From contig CAXAMN010018891.1 in NCBI GenBank assembly GCA_963970005.1, positions 456,252 through 520,251 of the forward strand: a stretch of DNA of 64,000 nt, in the 5' to 3' direction. The DNA comes from Durusdinium trenchii (taxonomy: Eukaryota; Sar; Dinophyceae; Suessiales; Symbiodiniaceae). Made by a program: the position numbers and the translations under genes. Below, in pieces: positions 60,401 through 64,000 of this stretch. Under the pieces are notes generated by a model. The model made no database searches, was not told the DNA's origin, and was given only the letters and a program-made list of their open reading frames with translations. Every line of letters begins with the position of its first letter. The stretch's first letter is position 1.

Positions 60401-63400
60401 AGAACTTGAAAGATCATCACTTGTCATTTCCGTCAATGCCCTGCATCAACTCGATCTCCAAACATCGAGAAAGATACACATATGCCGACACAACGAACCC
60501 GATGAGTGCTTATCGGAACCTGTTCAATGCAGCAGTCTCCAGACCTGTTAGTCGAGCAGAAATGCTGAAGAATCCCAAGGCCAAAGCCTCAATGAGAAAA
60601 GAATGGTTGGGACTTCATGAGCAAGGAGTGTTCGACTTCTCTGTGATTCGGGAGTATCACGACGTAAAACAAGAAGCGCTCACTCTGAAGCAGGTCGTGC
60701 ACTTTGCAAGGGTCCATGGCATCATTGTGGAAAAGAACTACCAGTTGCCAATGAGTGATGAGAGACGAAAATTTAAGGGAAGAGGAGTATTGCTAGGAAA
60801 CAAAGTGAAGAATCAGAATTGGGAAGCAGCTTTCTTTCAGGACTTGGGCAATTCACCAGCATCCTTTGAATCTTCTAGATGGGCAGATTTCTATGGATGT
60901 GTTCCCGGACATTCGGTCAAGCTCGCTGATGCGATTCAGGCATACATTCAGGCTTCTCTTACGGGACCGCCCTGTTGGGTCGAGTTACCGTCAGACGCGT
61001 GGCCAGATGATGTTGATGTATCAAAGTATCATCGACCAGTGGTACGCCTCCTCAAAGCCTTGTATGGACATCCGGACGCAGGTACAATGTGGGAGAAGCA
61101 CTGCGATACGCAGGTGCGCCAACTTGGCTTCAAGCCAATTGGTGATGAATGGCCATCAATGTATTTTCATGAAGGCCTGAAACTTCTTCTCGTTATATAT
61201 GTGGACGACCTGAAACTTGCCGGACCAACCGAGAACATGACCAAAGGATGGTCTATGCTACGAACGAAACTCAGGATTGAGCCCGAGACTGATCTTGGAC
61301 TTTATCTCGGCTGCATGCTCACACGAGGAGAGTCCAAACTCCACGATGGAACAGTAGTCAACACCGTCTCATACAACATGGAAGGATTGTTGAAACTGTC
61401 CGTCGAGAAGTATTTAGACATTGTCGGTCATGATACAAAATTGAAGAAGGTCACGACACCAAGCGTCCCAGAAGAAACCAAATCTCATCCCGCACGAGCA
61501 CCCGCTCCAGGGAAAGAGGCCGTTACGTGTCCATGGTGTGCTAACACCTTTGACCCCAAGTATTCTGGTAAGTTGCATTCCAAGTCCGAATCTGACGTCA
61601 CTCCGGACGATGGAAACCGTGGTTCTTTGGCGCCACATGCAGCGAGTATACTCATGAAGTTGTTGTACGCTGCCAGAATTGCTCGATTCGATCTATTGAG
61701 ATCAATCAACATGCTGGCCAGGAATGTGAATAAATGGACCAGCAATGATGATGCTCGTTTGCATCATCTCATGTGCTATGTCAACAGCACTCTAGACAAG
61801 CGCATGATTGGATGGGTTGGCGATCCGATCGCAACTCTCTCAGTCGGAATCTTCGCTGATGCTGATTTTGCTGGTTGCGGTGAGACCCTTCGTTCCACGT
61901 CGGGCTCTCACATGCACGTACAAGGTAAGCATACACGATTTCCCATTGCTGGGGGGAGCAAGCGTCAAGGATGTATCAGCCATTCAACACCTGAAGCAGA
62001 AATAGTCGCGGCAGATTCCACTCTCCGCAATTTTGGGATACCCTCCATCGGCCTCTGGCAAACGCTCTCGGGCAAAGCTCCTGAAATATTGTTCCATGAT
62101 GATAATCAAGGTATGATTGGAGTTGCCAGAACCGGGAAGAATCCCACCATGCGTCATCTTGAACGCACTCATGGGATATCCATTGTCTCATTGCATGAAC
62201 ATTTTCAACAGGACCATTTCGTACTGCTCTACGAGATCTCCCACAAGATGTGTGCAGATATCCATACAAAGGCCTTTCGGACTCCACTTGCGTGGCGCCG
62301 GGCTTGTATGTTGATCAACCTTCTTGACCCAGAGGATTTGAGCTCCAAAGAGTTGGCTGATATGGTCTCTCCATCAGTCGATCATAAGAAAATCGATCAT
62401 CAAATCTTTCAGACTAAGACGGATGACATTCCTAATTTCCCATACACTCAGACTCCGGTCTTGCCTCGTGCAGTCTTTGTAAAAGGAATGACAGGAAAAG
62501 AGGGTGTCCAGGATCTCCCCAATGGAGATTGCATCTATGTCGTCAAAGTCCCAGTCTATTATCGTCGCTTCCCACCGGGTCGCTACATACCGTCAGACAC
62601 GTGTCGGAGTACATGGGTCCTTGTTAATGGTTCCTGGAATTGTGTGGAACGAGAAGCTACGCCACTGCAGCAAGCCTTGCGCTTTGATCATTGGGTCGAA
62701 CGTGCATGCTTCCTGTATCATGCCTCCAAGGCATCCTCATCTCCAGAGGCGGGCGCCTGCTTATCTCAATCCCCGTTCCTGGCCTTAGCCAATGTTCCTT
62801 GGGCTCCAGACGCTGTGCTACAGTTTTCTATTGCCTCCTTGTCGACTGATACAGCTTTGCTCCAGTCCCAAGAGGTTCCTCTCAACAATTGTCATCCTGC
62901 CACCCTTCGTGTGATCAACACGCTTTTACGTCTTGTTCATGGGGGGAGTGGGGGGCAGGACGGTGCATCAATTCACGCTTTCGGTGCGGTGCAAGACCAT
63001 TTTGTGCGCCTGGATTCGAAGGAGAAAAACCCAAAAACAAATAAAAATTACCGAGATGAATGGCGACGCGATGGCGACACACTCACCCGAGTGCATAATG
63101 TGCCGAGAACACAAGAGTTTGTCCCTAGTGAAGACTCACATTGTCCTGTCCGGCTGTCGGATCTGTCTGATTATCGTAGGACTGAGAAGTACTACAAGAG
63201 CGGTAAGGACACAAAAGTTGATACCTGGCGTTTCAAGGGTAATTCCGTAGGTAAGGACGATCCATGGATAGGAAATACAACATTCCTGATCGTTTCCAAC
63301 GGTCACGGACACGGCCCACAACATGAAACGACAGACAACAGCAATAACAAGCAAAAGGGCGATGTCACGGCGATTGCAACAGGCATACAAGCGTGGGGGA

Positions 63401-63678
63401 TGAACACCATTGCCCACGAGCACATGTTCATTGCGCAAACAGCAAAATATGTTGCAAGTGACACACCTCCGGGAAGAAAACCCGTGTTGCATTTGGTCTT
63501 ACAAAGGAGATCAGGACGGTCACACAAATATCAGTTCGAACTCCATCAGCAAGACGTCAAGGGTCCTCAAGATATCTTTGATAGATGCATCATGCTACAA
63601 GAGCTCGAAAGAAATGTCCCATGTTTAGTCCTCATGTGTGCTGAAGAACAGAATTGGTTTACCTTTCTCCAGACTTGA
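54442..63678 (+). CDS. Copia-2 polyprotein (coiled-coil gag, two CCCH fingers, protease, integrase, RT, RNase H, long C-terminal extension)
   Basis: 3078 codons in one frame from ATG. Residues about 90-560 are almost continuous coiled coil; a gag core follows. Two CCCH fingers (CKYFVKGNCTMGKDCPFSH near 890 and CWMWIRGTCDKGKDCKFYH near 928) stand where a CCHC knuckle would be. Protease FIMDTGCGYD (Asp about 1146). Integrase: YCESC, TFDFVD (about 1420), YADKAPEF (about 1481), Glu in SLAERNN about 30 residues later. RT with IYVDDLKLAG (about 2252). RNase H complete: FADADFAG (about 2471), STPEAEIVAAD, FHDDNQG. CPWCANTFDP between RT and RNase H may bind zinc. After LINLLDP (about 2630) a 430-residue extension of unknown function follows. 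Looks fully coding-competent. Confidence 0.93.
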   Translation: MSSSGGNGSEPYSFAAPGGPNTISSPDSTMGTDSSANADVITMPTGSQISERSVPPARNLTDLAPVGPRRSMRATTRSTSPITSTARSPRRSIEKRRDDDRGTKEQRREIQLGEELRSARNAYNFLHEEYECIQAGYSRLHHEAEVEFRQMSDYNRKMQEHLQEMTQEDEGATIRIEELEHKLRLAESTAEHIYMRYQELAQETHQEHSELESVKATKDRMSQELQAAIGHIQEQNESSLAINRRSKAIQDENTAFVGIADQIQARMIALQDENVNMHEVIQHQREEQWNSEVRERRLQHSVHSSQDQSNQEAMVIDHLRGQLAMARGAELNARAEIEEMEVGMRMEMFVCQTEVSAKEMAEMKASHHEYEANVAKEVIAKGEIFNNEVLERSIRERQQLKDANLALSEANAQLKRENMMRAPMFGDDGAEIQQKIRELENALLESQKETKNVIMENAKLKAEARMAPIVSRYSKRPSSRDRGLPTHASEEDEIRNAKEEAEHYKDGYNEMTESRDEMYEWYAETHNEYAEEREKSIELSEANKSLRDKISEAEASSSSHLAPATSTIMKVSRKEESKINVPSWPRINDLGLWKANLIQSIIIAANDSDQEPWIDWIKEAMDDPDPDKFVDSGDQRFHSIDAKLGLALTKVVMDAKDDGSGVAMKLRTRINAKGRTSSLIKGREVLALILMNFKTTSNVEVLYTSMHLYQLEYQGDKNLSLFFHTWDEILAGMKPVDVPSDETRRDLLWRKIRHSNLMAYDISAYNSMNDDDAKKTYKHLRDMIRRHIERQTEDRMILEKEKAVKNVANIFQNLKPGGPAPKLKAAPADPKKKPKGQQEQVVSEDAAAVKPKPNPKKHPEDKNKRGKGKGKGDGKDRSRSPSTDKKKIPCKYFVKGNCTMGKDCPFSHKKPRSPSRGSSVGKNDKPVCWMWIRGTCDKGKDCKFYHDPKASPKKGISAPADSGDDRPKPKAKPKPKPKAKPGAPAIDGELFMDESEDEGIAASAKAREGGAKVSFDEETCEIMLNEAIYSVRDKWKVVEKKPLRPDIKRYDEKELTCYTRKEQIRFEEKVAEARGILMVPYTEIKRVRIPVGPKGDLSVTMSFDEDDGLVFHHKVIPHVCEGKKDHADTKTLSIPAKGSRTKFIMDTGCGYDLISKGRAKKLGLEVRESDQSMSFYTANGVTSTKGVADIHFDEFDSTYSPFVLDESPSVLSVGKKCMEEGYTFIWPACGNPYMVSPNYKKIMLEVEGNIPYIVKGSDFCTPTDDTRAEMIARFTLGEDEADYQSTFINCDVDPQGIMCDDDDLPVIEPPKVKRRKRNKKFKASPGEEDEVGSDVAGDSEPEADDDDADDIEVDVVDGASRMVRRGTLKADARKIEHLLTHRYKNPYCESCIRAKMKHFKTHRGAFKRKLKAFGDLVTFDFVDTRNILDQGISTDREIFVIRDRCTGVIWAYPSKERFTKDVVNAINHFKGLKKIKIAYADKAPEFETAMKQLKIPFDHSLPNHPQNNSLAERNNQFIMMTTATCLLEAGLPPCFWSYAVECVSHLLNIEEGEDGVSPWYKLHGKEFHGEKIPFGAKVFFMPSSQGRIEQKHKFDPKGIPGIFAGYEIKPGMNWSRQYRVWSLETFAHQSLAFDANRPIRKLLTPQLTETLVFLAPIEFPLKEGYEKINNTLEGMKIRDRRDGEPEVGDPSQMIDYGDYEPTEPGMDFEELAEREIRDEDDEDAIGDHEADDEERDDPGDDDDPKPDGGHSKILSKPAKAKVPPSTGREDHPPVGDPSMDHMSMGKASDGIIYLNDDGETVKLDRKGNPYKVGSDGRRFFRSSPRPRSKYTPEEWKALSLSDRAIAEKKEALEKEKMKERERVKVRDPARTKGRRKKKEDKDDDPKDVSPNIFIDLKKDRTLITDDDDMGGYSPSSASTLSTELPSDDDYLVEWEEWTSVENGFGPRATWDPLNIIDVNSGEILNDMAVAYAMPTESNRCTTEDFTKNLKDHHLSFPSMPCINSISKHRERYTYADTTNPMSAYRNLFNAAVSRPVSRAEMLKNPKAKASMRKEWLGLHEQGVFDFSVIREYHDVKQEALTLKQVVHFARVHGIIVEKNYQLPMSDERRKFKGRGVLLGNKVKNQNWEAAFFQDLGNSPASFESSRWADFYGCVPGHSVKLADAIQAYIQASLTGPPCWVELPSDAWPDDVDVSKYHRPVVRLLKALYGHPDAGTMWEKHCDTQVRQLGFKPIGDEWPSMYFHEGLKLLLVIYVDDLKLAGPTENMTKGWSMLRTKLRIEPETDLGLYLGCMLTRGESKLHDGTVVNTVSYNMEGLLKLSVEKYLDIVGHDTKLKKVTTPSVPEETKSHPARAPAPGKEAVTCPWCANTFDPKYSGKLHSKSESDVTPDDGNRGSLAPHAASILMKLLYAARIARFDLLRSINMLARNVNKWTSNDDARLHHLMCYVNSTLDKRMIGWVGDPIATLSVGIFADADFAGCGETLRSTSGSHMHVQGKHTRFPIAGGSKRQGCISHSTPEAEIVAADSTLRNFGIPSIGLWQTLSGKAPEILFHDDNQGMIGVARTGKNPTMRHLERTHGISIVSLHEHFQQDHFVLLYEISHKMCADIHTKAFRTPLAWRRACMLINLLDPEDLSSKELADMVSPSVDHKKIDHQIFQTKTDDIPNFPYTQTPVLPRAVFVKGMTGKEGVQDLPNGDCIYVVKVPVYYRRFPPGRYIPSDTCRSTWVLVNGSWNCVEREATPLQQALRFDHWVERACFLYHASKASSSPEAGACLSQSPFLALANVPWAPDAVLQFSIASLSTDTALLQSQEVPLNNCHPATLRVINTLLRLVHGGSGGQDGASIHAFGAVQDHFVRLDSKEKNPKTNKNYRDEWRRDGDTLTRVHNVPRTQEFVPSEDSHCPVRLSDLSDYRRTEKYYKSGKDTKVDTWRFKGNSVGKDDPWIGNTTFLIVSNGHGHGPQHETTDNSNNKQKGDVTAIATGIQAWGMNTIAHEHMFIAQTAKYVASDTPPGRKPVLHLVLQRRSGRSHKYQFELHQQDVKGPQDIFDRCIMLQELERNVPCLVLMCAEEQNWFTFLQT

Positions 63679-64000
63679 TTGAAGAAGCAGTTCATGAACA
63701 TCGTGACAATCACAGAGGACGACGATGCCTGCTCTGCTTATGGCATCAATAAAGTGAAAGCATGTGTCCGGTCCAGTCTTGATTGTGTCTTCTTTGCGGG
63801 TCCTTGCACTGGTGGTTCTGCATGGAATCGCTTGAATAGGACTGTAAGTATAAAGGCCGAAATGCAGATTGAGAAACATCAAGAGTTGTATTGGTCGTTG
63901 TGGAATTGCTTTGCCCATGCACTTGACCATGTATTCGCAGTAGGAGCATGTGCGCTTACTGAGCTACCTAGAGGTTGCGAGTATTGGAGAGATGATAGAA
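63679..64000 (+). other. Copia-2 region downstream of the polyprotein, truncated by window end
   Basis: No gene and no copy of the 5' LTR; the polypurine tract and 3' LTR should lie beyond the window. Confidence 0.5.

Larger units (their letters stand above)
54188..64000 (+). mobile_element. Copia-2: Ty1/copia LTR retrotransposon, 3' end outside window
   Basis: 5' LTR (proposed 54188-54360), primer-binding site, one uninterrupted polyprotein to 63678, then 322 bases that do not yet repeat the 5' LTR. Domain order protease-integrase-RT-RNase H. The coding strand is purine-rich and more AT-rich than the other elements here. Confidence 0.9.

Noticed and set aside
62933-63250. Alternative frame with ECIMCREHK in the copia-2 tail as a separate gene
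   Set aside because: It overlaps the continuous 3078-codon frame; a Cys pair alone is not enough to prefer it.
1-64000. tRNA, rRNA, CRISPR arrays or bacterial operon signals
   Set aside because: None seen. The tRNA-like pieces are primer-binding sites of LTR elements.

Overview
The window looks like nuclear DNA of a dinoflagellate, most likely Symbiodiniaceae. The reasons are one host gene cut into very small exons whose introns start with GT, GC or GA and end in AG, a relict of the dinoflagellate spliced leader inside a retroelement, and very dense retroelements. There is no bacterial-style operon, rRNA, tRNA or CRISPR array. A run of ten N at 24510-24519 marks an assembly gap.

The host backbone is two head-to-tail copies of a class II fructose-1,6-bisphosphate aldolase gene. 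Copy A runs from before the window to 16018. Copy B runs from about 16926 to 37685. Sixteen exons can be matched one to one, with identical lengths and phases. Copy B has four more 5' exons. Their introns host the retroelements: a Ty1/copia LTR element on the minus strand (815-9600) in copy A, and in copy B a DIRS-like tyrosine-recombinase element (about 17300-24509) and a LINE (about 26304-32935).

Downstream lie about 4.7 kb with little recognisable coding (one 307-codon reading frame at 41281-42204), then a second LINE on the minus strand (about 42380-53418), then a second Ty1/copia element (from about 54188, running out of the window) with a single 3078-codon polyprotein.

The most interesting content is enzymatic cargo in the retroelements. 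The DIRS-like element has a complete cytosine-5 DNA methyltransferase domain placed inside its RNase H domain. The minus-strand LINE has a second, different cytosine-5 methyltransferase at its 5' end, followed by two tandem Ulp1-like cysteine protease domains. The plus-strand LINE has a ubiquitin-specific protease (USP/C19) domain ahead of its endonuclease. Three unrelated elements thus carry DNA-methylation or ubiquitin/SUMO-type enzymes. The two LINEs are broken by frameshifts; the LTR and DIRS-like elements are nearly intact. The copia insertion in aldolase A is recent: its LTRs differ at 1 of 218 positions, it has a 5-bp target duplication, and the empty site survives in aldolase B.
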